This document shows, one piece after another, positions 17,124 to 25,418 of a DNA stretch of 64,000 bases. Every line of letters begins with the position of its first letter. The first letter of the stretch is position 1. Origin of the DNA: Qingrenia yutianensis (GTDB taxonomy: Bacteria > Bacillota > Clostridia > UMGS1810); assembly GCF_014385105.1 (NCBI RefSeq), contig NZ_JACRTE010000002.1, positions 186,001 through 250,000 of the forward strand. Direction: 5' to 3'. The position numbers and the translations under genes were made by a program. Under the pieces are notes generated by a model that did no database searches, was not told where the DNA came from, and saw only the letters and a program-made list of their open reading frames with translations.

Positions 17124-17160
17124 AAAAAAACAAAAACCCTTTCCGCAAGACGAAAAGGGT
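17124..17160 (-). terminator. Leader terminator (attenuator) of the TrpXYZ-like operon
   Basis: On the minus strand, ACCCTTTTCG (17160-17151), loop TCTTG, CGGAAAGGGT (17145-17136), then TTTTTGTTTTTTT. It lies inside the leader, 50 bases before the first start codon, so it can stop transcription before the genes. Its 5' arm and loop (TCGTCT) are complementary to AGACGA inside the upstream triplet repeats, allowing a competing antiterminator. Confidence 0.85.
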
Positions 17161-17183
17161 ATATTCAGCATATTAACATAAAA

Positions 17184-17237
17184 CTAATCTACTCTAAACT
17201 CGTCTAAACTTAACTTTTCAAAACTAAACTAATCCTA
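17184..17237 (-). promoter_or_regulatory. Eleven NAG-type triplets: candidate TRAP (MtrB) RNA-binding site
   Basis: In the RNA, 5' to 3': UAG-3 nt-UAG, then UAG, UUG, AAG, AAG, UAG, GAG, UAG, UAG, UAG, all with 2-nt spacers. Ten triplets keep an exact 5-nt register from 17231 to 17184, plus one at 17237-17235 offset by one base. Eight are (U/G)AG, the preferred TRAP triplets, two are AAG (tolerated) and one is UUG. TRAP is an 11-subunit ring that binds 11 such triplets when loaded with tryptophan. The site lies between promoter and attenuator. Confidence 0.65.
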
Positions 17238-17249
17238 AATCTTGAAGTC

Positions 17250-17278
17250 ATTTTATCACACAAACCTTGTTTTGTCAA
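17250..17278 (-). promoter_or_regulatory. Sigma-A promoter of the TrpXYZ-like operon
   Basis: On the minus strand TTGACA (17278-17273), 17-base spacer, TAAAAT (17255-17250), with TGA before the -10. This is near consensus. The transcript would begin around 17243-17242, a few bases before the triplet repeats. Confidence 0.85.
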
Positions 17279-17303
17279 CACTTTTTTCGAATTTTTTCAA
17301 CAA

Positions 17304-17350
17304 AAATTTTAAAAGCGATGCCAAAATACTTGACATCGCTTAAAATTTAA
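17304..17350 (-). terminator. Terminator of the ribosomal protein operon
   Basis: AGCGATG (17314-17320) pairs with CATCGCT (17334-17340), extended inside by CCAA/TTGA and outside by A/T pairs, with a T-rich tail on the minus strand. It lies directly behind rplQ, the last gene of the superoperon. Confidence 0.88.
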
Positions 17351-17353
17351 AAA

Positions 17354-17695
17354 TTATACCAATTCGATAATCGCCATTTCAGCAGCATCGCCGCGTCTGG
17401 GACCAATCTTTACAATTCTGGTATATCCGCCGTTTCTATCGGCATATTTGGGAGCTATTTCGCCAAACAGCTTTGTAACAACGTCCTCTTTCGTAATATA
17501 AGAAAGCGCCTGCCTTCTTGTATGAAGAGTATTTTGTTTACCCAAGGTTATCATTCTTTCAGCCAAGCTTCTTACTTCTTTAGCCTTTGCAACGGTTGTT
17601 TCAATTTTGCCGTTTTCCAAAAGCGCAGTTGTAAGGTTTTTCAGCATAGCAATTCTATGATCGGTAGCTTTACCTAATTTTCTTGTACCCGGCAT
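17354..17695 (-). CDS. rplQ: 50S ribosomal protein L17
   Basis: 113 residues. PGTRKLGKATDHRIAMLKNL and the C-terminal YTRIVKIGPRRGDAAEMAII are conserved L17 sequences. L17 lies on the solvent side of the 50S subunit near the tunnel exit. It is the last gene of the alpha operon, 31 bp behind rpoA, followed by a terminator. Confidence 0.98.
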   Translation of the reverse strand: MPGTRKLGKATDHRIAMLKNLTTALLENGKIETTVAKAKEVRSLAERMITLGKQNTLHTRRQALSYITKEDVVTKLFGEIAPKYADRNGGYTRIVKIGPRRGDAAEMAIIELV

Positions 17696-17725
17696 AACAC
17701 ATATACCTCCTTTGCTACTAATATT

Positions 17726-18682
17726 TTAGTCATCATAAGTTTCTTTTGAGAACACCAATCCCAAAGCGGCAAGTTTTGCGATAACTTCTTCGAGCGATTT
17801 TCTGCCGAGGTTTCTCACCTTCATCATTTCGCCTTCGGATTTGTTTACCAAATCTTCAACGGTGTTGATGCCGGCTCTCTTCAAGCAGTTAAACGAACGA
17901 ACGGAAAGGTCAAGCTCCTCGATTGTGAGTTCCAGAACCTTATCCTTCTTGTTATCCTCTTTTTCAACCATAATATCCTTGTGCTTGATTTCGTCGGTAA
18001 GGTCGATAAACAAGCTCATATGGTCGTTTAAGATTTTTGCGCTAAGGCTTAATGCCTCTTCAGGTGTAATTGTACCGTCCGACCAAAGCTCGAGCGAGAG
18101 CTTGTCGTAATCGGTCACCTGACCAACACGGGTGTTGGTTACATTATAGTTTACCTTGCAGATGGGCGAATAGATAGAATCAACGGGAATTACGCCGATT
18201 ATGCTCTGCATATTTTCCTTATTCTTCTCGGCCGAAACGTAGCCTCTGCCGTTCGCAAGAGTAATTTCCATATAAAGCTTTGCATTGTCGTCAAGTGTTG
18301 CAATGTGCAAATCTTTGTTGATGATTTCAACTTCGGAGTCGCACTTAATATCGCCTGCGAGAACCTCGCCTGCGCCGGTCGCGTCGATATAAACGGTCTT
18401 GGGCACTTCACTGTAAACAATGGTTATAAGCTTTTTGATATTTAAAATTATTTCCGTAACATCTTCTTTAACTCCGGGAATTGTGGAAAACTCGTGGAGT
18501 ACGCCGTCGATTTTTACGGACGTTGCGGCAGAACCGGGAAGTGACGAAAGCAAAACACGTCTGATTGAGTTGCCTAATGTTATACCGTAGCCTCGCTCAA
18601 GAGGTTCAACCTCAAAACGCGCATATGTTCCGTCCTCGCTTCTTTCCACACATTCAACCTTGGGTTTTTCCATTTCTATCAT
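17726..18682 (-). CDS. rpoA: DNA-directed RNA polymerase alpha subunit
   Basis: 318 residues from the ATG at 18682, which has GGAGGG 9 bases upstream. The N-terminal dimerisation domain (EPLERGYGITLGNSIRRVLL) is joined by a linker to the C-terminal domain (ELDLSVRSFNCLKRAGINTV), which binds UP elements and activators. Its place between rpsD and rplQ is conserved. Confidence 0.99.
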   Translation of the reverse strand: MIEMEKPKVECVERSEDGTYARFEVEPLERGYGITLGNSIRRVLLSSLPGSAATSVKIDGVLHEFSTIPGVKEDVTEIILNIKKLITIVYSEVPKTVYIDATGAGEVLAGDIKCDSEVEIINKDLHIATLDDNAKLYMEITLANGRGYVSAEKNKENMQSIIGVIPVDSIYSPICKVNYNVTNTRVGQVTDYDKLSLELWSDGTITPEEALSLSAKILNDHMSLFIDLTDEIKHKDIMVEKEDNKKDKVLELTIEELDLSVRSFNCLKRAGINTVEDLVNKSEGEMMKVRNLGRKSLEEVIAKLAALGLVFSKETYDD

Positions 18683-18731
18683 ACTTAACAACCCTCCATT
18701 CCAGTATTAAAAATAATTTTATGGGGAAGGC

Positions 18732-19358
18732 TTATTTAGAATACAACTCAACGATTAAGTGTTCCTGAACGTCTAAGTCGATATCTTCCCTGTCGCAAAG
18801 GTTAACAACTTTTGCCTGCAATGTATTTCTGTCCAAATCGAGCCATTTCGGAATAACTTTACCGTCGGTCTGTTCCAAAATTGCTTTCATTTTGGGAAGG
18901 CTTCTGCTGTTTTCTTTAATTGTGATAACAGCGCCCGGTTTTACGAGGTAAGACGGAATATTAACCTTATGACCGTCAACCGTGAAATGACCGTGTCTTA
19001 CAAGCTGTCTTGCTTCGGGTCTTGAAAGAGCGAAGCCAAGTCTGTAAACAACGTTGTCCAAACGGCTTTCGAGTATCTGCAAAAGGTTTTCACCGGTGAT
19101 ACCTTTTTTATTGCTTGCCATATCGAAATATTTTTCAAACTGCGATTCCAAAACGCCGTAATATCTCTTTGCTTTCTGTTTTTCTCTCAACTGAATACCG
19201 TACTCGGAAAGTTTCTTTCTGCCCTGACCGTGCTGACCGGGAGCATACTGTCTTTTTCCTACGGAACATTTATCACTGTAGCATCTTGCGCCTTTTAAGA
19301 AGAGCTTCTGACCCTCGCGGCGGCAAAGACGGCACACAGCATCTGTATATCTAGCCAT
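18732..19358 (-). CDS. rpsD: 30S ribosomal protein S4
   Basis: 208 residues with an S4 RNA-binding domain around residues 98-160 (LESRLDNVVYRLGFA, then ARQLVRHGHFTVDG). The N-terminus keeps a zinc-type cysteine cluster (CRLCRREGQ, then CYSDKC), found in many Firmicutes S4 proteins. S4 is a primary 16S-binding protein. It sits inside the alpha operon, as in many Clostridia, instead of standing alone as in Bacillus. Confidence 0.98.
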   Translation of the reverse strand: MARYTDAVCRLCRREGQKLFLKGARCYSDKCSVGKRQYAPGQHGQGRKKLSEYGIQLREKQKAKRYYGVLESQFEKYFDMASNKKGITGENLLQILESRLDNVVYRLGFALSRPEARQLVRHGHFTVDGHKVNIPSYLVKPGAVITIKENSRSLPKMKAILEQTDGKVIPKWLDLDRNTLQAKVVNLCDREDIDLDVQEHLIVELYSK

Positions 19359-19375
19359 TTATTGCACCTCCTATA

Positions 19376-19765
19376 TCAAACTCTTCTTCTCTTGGGCGGT
19401 CTGCAGCCGTTGTGCGGAATGGGGGTTACGTCTTTAATCATACTAACCTCCAAGCCGGCAGTCTGGAGCGCTCTGATAGCAGCTTCACGTCCTGCGCCGG
19501 GACCTTTAACGTAAACTTCAACAGATTTCAAACCGTGCTCCATAGCAGCCTTTGCCGCTGTTTCAGCAGCCATCTGCGATGCGAACGGTGTGCTTTTTCT
19601 TGAGCCTCTGAAGCCCAATCCGCCTGAACTTGCCCACGAAAGAGCATTGCCTGCGGTATCTGTGATAGTAACAATCGTGTTATTGAAAGAGGAACGGATA
19701 TGTGCAGCTCCTTTTTCAACGTTTTTCTTTTCACGTCTTTTACGTGTTCTTTTAACTTGAGCCAT
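19376..19765 (-). CDS. rpsK: 30S ribosomal protein S11
   Basis: 129 residues. SFNNTIVTITDTAGNALSWA and the C-terminal IPHNGCRPPKRRRV are hallmarks. S11 lines the 30S platform near the E site and mRNA exit. It lies 18 bp behind rpsM. Confidence 0.98.
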   Translation of the reverse strand: MAQVKRTRKRREKKNVEKGAAHIRSSFNNTIVTITDTAGNALSWASSGGLGFRGSRKSTPFASQMAAETAAKAAMEHGLKSVEVYVKGPGAGREAAIRALQTAGLEVSMIKDVTPIPHNGCRPPKRRRV

Positions 19766-19783
19766 TTTAATACCCCTCCCTTT

Positions 19784-20152
19784 CTATTTCTTTTTGTTAG
19801 CCATTGTTTTTCTCGGGCCTTTTCTTGTTCTTGCATTAGTTTTAGATCTCTGACCTCTTACAGGAAGACCTCTTCTGTGACGGAGTCCTCTGTAACAGCC
19901 GATCTCAATAAGTCTTTTTATATCAAGCGCTGTTTGACGTCTTAAGTCACCTTCAACGTGATAATCCTTATCAATCGCAGCTCTTAATTTAGAAATCTCG
20001 TCCTCTGTTAAGTCTTTAACACGAGTATCGGGATTTATACCTGTTTCACTTAAAATTTTGTTTGAAGATTTTCTGCCGATACCGAAAATATAGGTAAGGC
20101 CAATCTCAACTCTTTTCTCGTTAGGCAAATCTACGCCAGCTATTCGAGCCAT
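19784..20152 (-). CDS. rpsM: 30S ribosomal protein S13
   Basis: 122 residues. It begins MARIAGVDLPNEKRVEIGLT and has the basic GLRHRRGLPVRGQRSKTNAR tail that reaches the P-site tRNA. S13 contacts the 50S subunit at the head bridge. rpmJ lies about 115 bp upstream. Confidence 0.98.
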   Translation of the reverse strand: MARIAGVDLPNEKRVEIGLTYIFGIGRKSSNKILSETGINPDTRVKDLTEDEISKLRAAIDKDYHVEGDLRRQTALDIKRLIEIGCYRGLRHRRGLPVRGQRSKTNARTRKGPRKTMANKKK

Positions 20153-20266
20153 TCTTACACCTCCTTAAAAATTTAACAAAGCTTATAATTTTAAATTTAT
20201 ATAAAACCTTAAAAGGGGTTACGAAAAATCCGTACAGCCGCCCCCTTTTAGGCTAAAGGCTTGTCA

Positions 20267-20380
20267 TCAACCCTGTTTCTGTTTGTGCTTGGGGTTCTGG
20301 CAAATAACCATAACGTTGCCTTTTCTTTTAATAATTTTGCATTTTTCGCAAATAGGTTTTACCGAAGGTCTGACTTTCAT
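20267..20380 (-). CDS. rpmJ: 50S ribosomal protein L36 (zinc-binding type)
   Basis: A 37-residue gene found between infA and rpsM, the conserved place. It starts MKVRPSVKPICEKCKIIKR and ends QNPKHKQKQG. Cys11, Cys14, Cys27 and His32 form the C-type zinc ribbon, so this is the zinc-dependent form. GGAGGAG precedes the ATG. Confidence 0.97.
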   Translation of the reverse strand: MKVRPSVKPICEKCKIIKRKGNVMVICQNPKHKQKQG

Positions 20381-20486
20381 AATTTCTCCTCCTGTTCTTT
20401 AAAAAATCTCGAAAAATTCTACACTTAAAGGTTTTTCTTATGCGCAAAAAACTGCATTTTCGTCTTGAATGTGCATTTTTCCGGCA

Positions 20487-20705
20487 TTATTTTGCGCGCC
20501 AAGTAATTCTTCCTCTTGTAAGGTCATAAGGCGACATTTCAACAGTAACCTTATCGCCCGGCAGAATTCTGATGAAATTCATTCGAAGCTTACCCGAAAT
20601 ATGAGCAAGTATTCTGTGACCGTTTTCAAATTCAACCTGAAACATTGCATTGGGCAGTGCCTCAATGACTGTACCTTCAAGCTCCAATACATCTTCTTTT
20701 GCCAT
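20487..20705 (-). CDS. infA: Translation initiation factor IF-1
   Basis: 72 residues, one S1/OB fold. MAKEDVLELEGTVIEALPN, then GHRILAHISGKLRMNFIRI and VEMSPYDLTRGRITWR, are nearly invariant. It blocks the A site during initiation. AGGAGG lies upstream of the ATG. Confidence 0.98.
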   Translation of the reverse strand: MAKEDVLELEGTVIEALPNAMFQVEFENGHRILAHISGKLRMNFIRILPGDKVTVEMSPYDLTRGRITWRAK

Positions 20706-20734
20706 AATAAAAACCTCCTTTTACAACATTTTCG

Positions 20735-21007
20735 TCATTCATTTTCACCCAAAAACGCTTTGATAGCGTGTCTTACTTCTTTGTTTGTAACCTTTCCGGC
20801 CGTTTCAAGCTTTTCAGCTATAAACTTATCGGATTTCAAAGCAAGCTTTATATGCTTTAAGCTTTTCTTTTTGGGTGCGCCCACCTTTCTGCCCTTGCCG
20901 TCCGCGATGTACGCGAAACCGTCTTTAACGGACAAAATGATGAAACATTTTCCCGAATCTCTGCCGGCAACTGCATATACAAACCCGCCGGGTTGAGCGT
21001 CCAACAC
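20735..21007 (-). CDS. KOW domain RNA-binding protein (L14e/L6e/L27e-like)
   Basis: 90 residues, GTG start with GAGG 6 bases upstream. The N-terminal KOW-type motif PGGFVYAVAGRDSGKCFIIL is clear; the rest is lysine-rich (KGRKVGAPKKKSLKHIKLAL). Clostridia usually carry such a gene between map and infA, probably encoding a ribosome-associated protein. Its exact function is not established. Confidence 0.88.
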   Translation of the reverse strand: MLDAQPGGFVYAVAGRDSGKCFIILSVKDGFAYIADGKGRKVGAPKKKSLKHIKLALKSDKFIAEKLETAGKVTNKEVRHAIKAFLGENE

Positions 21008-21050
21008 ATATCACCTCTACTTAATTATACAACACGTTAACAAAATCCGC

Positions 21051-21800
21051 TTACAGTGCGGTTAAAATAATCGGCTCGCCGTCGGTTATCACAATGGTGT
21101 TTTCGTAATGCGCCGCATACGATTTATCCTGTGTAACAACCGTCCAGCCGTCGGACAAAACTCTTGTCGCCGCGCCGCCCATATTAACCATAGGTTCAAT
21201 GGCAAGCGTCATATTACGCATAAGTCTGTTTCCGTGACCGAACTTTCCGTAATTCGGAATTTCGGGGTCTTCGTGAAGATTTCTGCCGACGCCGTGACCG
21301 CAGTAATTTTTAACTATACTGTATCCCGCGCTTTCAACATAATCCTGAATTGCAGCCGATATGCTAAAGAGCCTTTCGCCCTGTTTTGCATAACGTATTC
21401 CTTCAAAAAAGCTTTTTTCGGTGACGTCGATTAGTCTTGCGGCTTCATCACTGATATTTCCGACAGCATACGTTCTTGCCGCGTCCGAGTGATACCCGTC
21501 TTTTATAACCCCGACGTCGATACTTATAATATCGCCGTCTTTAAGGATTTTTGAATGACTGGGTATGCCGTGAATAACCACGTCGTTAATTGAGGAACAT
21601 ATACTGGCGGGAAAACCGTTATAGTTTAAAAATGACGGTTTTGCCTCGGAGCGTAGTATATATTCTTTCGCGATTTTATCAAGCTCGGCGGTAGACACGC
21701 CCGGCTTAATGTGCGGCTTTAACACCTCGAAGATGTTTGCCGTAATTCTGCCGGAGCGGCGCATCTTTGCCACCTCGCCTGCTGACTTAATATAAATCAT
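21051..21800 (-). CDS. map: Methionine aminopeptidase, type I
   Basis: 249 residues from the ATG at 21800, the start that matches known MetAPs. Metal ligands are seen in ISIDVGV and YHSDAAR (two Asp), CGHGVGR (His), AIEPMVN (Glu) and HYENTIV (Glu). It removes the initiator methionine. The first 29 codons are part of a 1708-bp tandem duplication; this is the intact copy, while its 5' end also occurs fused to secY at 22462-23508. Confidence 0.97.
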   Translation of the reverse strand: MIYIKSAGEVAKMRRSGRITANIFEVLKPHIKPGVSTAELDKIAKEYILRSEAKPSFLNYNGFPASICSSINDVVIHGIPSHSKILKDGDIISIDVGVIKDGYHSDAARTYAVGNISDEAARLIDVTEKSFFEGIRYAKQGERLFSISAAIQDYVESAGYSIVKNYCGHGVGRNLHEDPEIPNYGKFGHGNRLMRNMTLAIEPMVNMGGAATRVLSDGWTVVTQDKSYAAHYENTIVITDGEPIILTAL

Positions 21801-23422
21801 TTTCAATTCTCCAATACTGCTACAATGCTCTTGGTGGTAGCCTCGATTCCATTGCTGCCGCATACCTTGTGAAGAATTTTCTTGCCCTCGTAATAATCTT
21901 TCAAAGCCTCGGTCTGCTCGTGGTAGACATCAAGTCTTTTCTTGATTGTTTCGGGTTCGTCATCGGGACGGATTGTAAGAGGCGCACCGCATTTTTCACA
22001 GTCATCGCCTTTTGCCGACGGCTTGCTGTCAACGTGATATGTTGACCTGCAGCCCGAGCACTCACGTCTGCCCGAAAGTCTTTTGATAATATCGTCGTCG
22101 TCCACTTCGATAGAAATAACCTTGTCTATCGAAATGCCCATATCATAAAGTGCGTCCGCCTGCGCAACAGTTCGCGGAAAACCGTCCAGAATGAAACCGT
22201 TTTCGCAATCCTTTTCGGCAAGACGTTTTTTTATGATTTCGATTACTATATCGTCTGACACAAGATTACCGCTCTCAATGATAGCTTTAACCTTATTTCC
22301 GAGCTCGGAGCCGCTTTTTATAGCTTCTCTTATAATCGCGCCCGTCGAAATTGTGGGTATGCCGTATTTCTTATTGAGAATTTCAGCCTGCGTTCCTTTG
22401 CCCGCACCGGGGGCACCAAGCATAATAATTTTCATAAATATCTCCTGACAAATCAATTTTATCAATCCAAGAAACCTTTATAATGACGCATAAGCATTTG
22501 AGATTCAATCTGCTTAACCGTTTCAAGCGCAACGCCGACCAAGATGAGGAGCGACGAACCGCCGAGTGTAAGGTGGAATGCGGTGTATTTTACGACAATC
22601 TGCGGCAATACCGCGATAAGTCCCAAGAACACTGCACCTGCCAAGGTGATTTTAACCAAAACTCTGTTAATAAAATCGCTTGTAGGTTTGCCCGGTCTGA
22701 TACCGGGAATAAATCCGCCGTTCTTCTTCATATTGTTTGCAACTTCAATCGGATTGAACTGAATTGCAGTGTAAAAATATGTGAAGAAGATAATAAGCAC
22801 AAAGTACAATACAATGTACCACCACGATGTGGTGTTAAAAATCTGAATGTTTTTGCCCATAAACTGTGCAATCGTCTGCGGGAAAGACAAAATCGACATC
22901 GCAAAGATAATCGGGATAACGCCTGCCATAGCAACTTTAATCGGAATATGTGTGCTCTGACCGCCGTACATTTTACGTCCTACCATTCTCTTTGCATACT
23001 GTACGGGAATTCTTCTTTCAGCATCGTTGATGAATACAACGAGCAAAATCGAAGCCGCCGATACAATTACAATCGCAGCGAGCGAGATAATTCCCTGTGC
23101 ACCCTGAACTGCCTTGAAGTTGTTAACAAGGCCGATAACAGAGCTCGGAACTCTCGATACGATACCTGCGAAGATGATAATCGAAATACCGTTTCCTACG
23201 CCGTACTCGGTGATTTGCTCTCCAAGCCACATAAGAAATGCCGTACCTGCCGTAAACGAGAAGGTAACCAAGATGAACGGTACAACACCGCTGTTGGTTA
23301 AACCGCTGCGGAGTGCAAAATACAAACCGGTTGCCTGGATAAACGCCAAAATAACCGTGCCGTATCTTGTCCAGGAAGCAAGTCTTTTTCTTCCTTCTTC
23401 GCCCTCTTTGGCAAGACGTTCC
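21715..23422. repeat. Tandem duplication I, copy 1 (1708 bp: map 5' end, adk, 3' part of secY)
   Basis: This segment recurs head to tail at 23423-25130 with an offset of 1708 bp. Every pair of genes and junctions I compared matched, and the translated proteins are identical. The copy ends inside secY at codon E97, where it joins the map 5' end of the second copy with at most one base of homology. Confidence 0.93.
21803..22435 (-). CDS. adk: Adenylate kinase, copy 1
   Basis: 210 residues from the ATG at 22435 (AGGAGA upstream). P-loop GAPGAGKGTQAE and the zinc-finger lid (CSGCRSTYHVD, then CEKCGAP) are present. It interconverts ATP and AMP with two ADP. Sequence is identical to the copy at 23511-24143 through the tandem duplication. 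This copy is the operon-distal one, directly before map. Confidence 0.97.
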   Translation of the reverse strand: MKIIMLGAPGAGKGTQAEILNKKYGIPTISTGAIIREAIKSGSELGNKVKAIIESGNLVSDDIVIEIIKKRLAEKDCENGFILDGFPRTVAQADALYDMGISIDKVISIEVDDDDIIKRLSGRRECSGCRSTYHVDSKPSAKGDDCEKCGAPLTIRPDDEPETIKKRLDVYHEQTEALKDYYEGKKILHKVCGSNGIEATTKSIVAVLEN

Positions 23423-23508
23423 GGCTTTAACACCTCGAAGATGTTTGCCGTAATTCTGCCGGAGCGGCGCATCTTTGCCACCTCGCCTGCTGACTTAATA
23501 TAAATCAT
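22462..23508 (-). pseudogene. In-frame fusion map'-'secY created by the duplication junction
   Basis: 348 codons: the first 29 residues of methionine aminopeptidase (ending EVLKP) run straight into SecY from Glu97 to its normal end. The junction at 23422/23423 keeps frame. The map ribosome site and ATG could drive translation, but the product lacks SecY's first membrane helix, plug region and most of helix 2, so it cannot be a normal translocon. It could be a harmful or rapidly degraded protein if made. It may also be an assembly artefact. Confidence 0.85.
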
Positions 23509-25130
23509 TTTCAATTCTCCAATACTGCTACAATGCTCTTGGTGGTAGCCTCGATTCCATTGCTGCCGCATACCTTGTGAAGAATTTTCTTGCCCTCGTA
23601 ATAATCTTTCAAAGCCTCGGTCTGCTCGTGGTAGACATCAAGTCTTTTCTTGATTGTTTCGGGTTCGTCATCGGGACGGATTGTAAGAGGCGCACCGCAT
23701 TTTTCACAGTCATCGCCTTTTGCCGACGGCTTGCTGTCAACGTGATATGTTGACCTGCAGCCCGAGCACTCACGTCTGCCCGAAAGTCTTTTGATAATAT
23801 CGTCGTCGTCCACTTCGATAGAAATAACCTTGTCTATCGAAATGCCCATATCATAAAGTGCGTCCGCCTGCGCAACAGTTCGCGGAAAACCGTCCAGAAT
23901 GAAACCGTTTTCGCAATCCTTTTCGGCAAGACGTTTTTTTATGATTTCGATTACTATATCGTCTGACACAAGATTACCGCTCTCAATGATAGCTTTAACC
24001 TTATTTCCGAGCTCGGAGCCGCTTTTTATAGCTTCTCTTATAATCGCGCCCGTCGAAATTGTGGGTATGCCGTATTTCTTATTGAGAATTTCAGCCTGCG
24101 TTCCTTTGCCCGCACCGGGGGCACCAAGCATAATAATTTTCATAAATATCTCCTGACAAATCAATTTTATCAATCCAAGAAACCTTTATAATGACGCATA
24201 AGCATTTGAGATTCAATCTGCTTAACCGTTTCAAGCGCAACGCCGACCAAGATGAGGAGCGACGAACCGCCGAGTGTAAGGTGGAATGCGGTGTATTTTA
24301 CGACAATCTGCGGCAATACCGCGATAAGTCCCAAGAACACTGCACCTGCCAAGGTGATTTTAACCAAAACTCTGTTAATAAAATCGCTTGTAGGTTTGCC
24401 CGGTCTGATACCGGGAATAAATCCGCCGTTCTTCTTCATATTGTTTGCAACTTCAATCGGATTGAACTGAATTGCAGTGTAAAAATATGTGAAGAAGATA
24501 ATAAGCACAAAGTACAATACAATGTACCACCACGATGTGGTGTTAAAAATCTGAATGTTTTTGCCCATAAACTGTGCAATCGTCTGCGGGAAAGACAAAA
24601 TCGACATCGCAAAGATAATCGGGATAACGCCTGCCATAGCAACTTTAATCGGAATATGTGTGCTCTGACCGCCGTACATTTTACGTCCTACCATTCTCTT
24701 TGCATACTGTACGGGAATTCTTCTTTCAGCATCGTTGATGAATACAACGAGCAAAATCGAAGCCGCCGATACAATTACAATCGCAGCGAGCGAGATAATT
24801 CCCTGTGCACCCTGAACTGCCTTGAAGTTGTTAACAAGGCCGATAACAGAGCTCGGAACTCTCGATACGATACCTGCGAAGATGATAATCGAAATACCGT
24901 TTCCTACGCCGTACTCGGTGATTTGCTCTCCAAGCCACATAAGAAATGCCGTACCTGCCGTAAACGAGAAGGTAACCAAGATGAACGGTACAACACCGCT
25001 GTTGGTTAAACCGCTGCGGAGTGCAAAATACAAACCGGTTGCCTGGATAAACGCCAAAATAACCGTGCCGTATCTTGTCCAGGAAGCAAGTCTTTTTCTT
25101 CCTTCTTCGCCCTCTTTGGCAAGACGTTCC
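23423..25130. repeat. Tandem duplication I, copy 2
   Basis: Second copy of the 1708-bp unit described at 21715-23422. Beyond 25130 the sequence continues into the unique N-terminal part of the intact secY; before 21715 copy 1 continues into unique map sequence. Confidence 0.93.
23511..24143 (-). CDS. adk: Adenylate kinase, copy 2
   Basis: Identical 210-residue protein to copy 1. It lies directly behind the intact secY, the conserved secY-adk order. If the duplication is real, the cell has two adk genes in one operon. Confidence 0.95.
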   Translation of the reverse strand: MKIIMLGAPGAGKGTQAEILNKKYGIPTISTGAIIREAIKSGSELGNKVKAIIESGNLVSDDIVIEIIKKRLAEKDCENGFILDGFPRTVAQADALYDMGISIDKVISIEVDDDDIIKRLSGRRECSGCRSTYHVDSKPSAKGDDCEKCGAPLTIRPDDEPETIKKRLDVYHEQTEALKDYYEGKKILHKVCGSNGIEATTKSIVAVLEN

Positions 25131-25417
25131 AAAGCAGGGATTGCAACTGTCAAAAGCTGAATTATAATCGACGAGTTGATGTACGGGGTAATACTCATTG
25201 CAAAAATGGTTGCATTACCGAACGCACCGCCCGAGAACAAATCGAGCATACCGAAAAGGTTATTGCCCTCGCCTATCATACTCTGAAGCGCGCCTCTGTC
25301 AAGACCGGGGACCGGAATATAGGAACCGAGTCTGAATACCGCAATCATAAACAGAGTAAACAAAATCTTTTTTCTAAGGTCCGGGATTTTCCAAGCATTT
25401 CTAATGGTCTGAAACAC
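24170..25417 (-). CDS. secY: Protein translocase subunit SecY (intact)
   Basis: 415 residues with ten membrane helices. MFQTIRNAWKIPDLRKKILF at the start, the plug-region GGAFGNATIFAMSITPYINS, GERRIPVQ-like ERRIPVQYAKRM and the C-terminal MLMRHYKGF are all in place. It forms the protein-conducting channel with SecE and SecG. It starts 2 bp after rplO. Codons 97-415 are repeated in the fusion at 22462-23508. Confidence 0.98.
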   Translation of the reverse strand: MFQTIRNAWKIPDLRKKILFTLFMIAVFRLGSYIPVPGLDRGALQSMIGEGNNLFGMLDLFSGGAFGNATIFAMSITPYINSSIIIQLLTVAIPALERLAKEGEEGRKRLASWTRYGTVILAFIQATGLYFALRSGLTNSGVVPFILVTFSFTAGTAFLMWLGEQITEYGVGNGISIIIFAGIVSRVPSSVIGLVNNFKAVQGAQGIISLAAIVIVSAASILLVVFINDAERRIPVQYAKRMVGRKMYGGQSTHIPIKVAMAGVIPIIFAMSILSFPQTIAQFMGKNIQIFNTTSWWYIVLYFVLIIFFTYFYTAIQFNPIEVANNMKKNGGFIPGIRPGKPTSDFINRVLVKITLAGAVFLGLIAVLPQIVVKYTAFHLTLGGSSLLILVGVALETVKQIESQMLMRHYKGFLD

Positions 25418-25418
25418 C

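Noticed and set aside
17101..17260. T-box or classical riboswitch in the ABC transporter leader
   Set aside because: No T-box sequence, specifier loop or known riboswitch core was found; the triplet repeats explain the leader better.
22483..23301. 272-codon plus-strand frame, repeated at 24191-25009
   Set aside because: It is antisense to secY and repeats only because the segment is duplicated.
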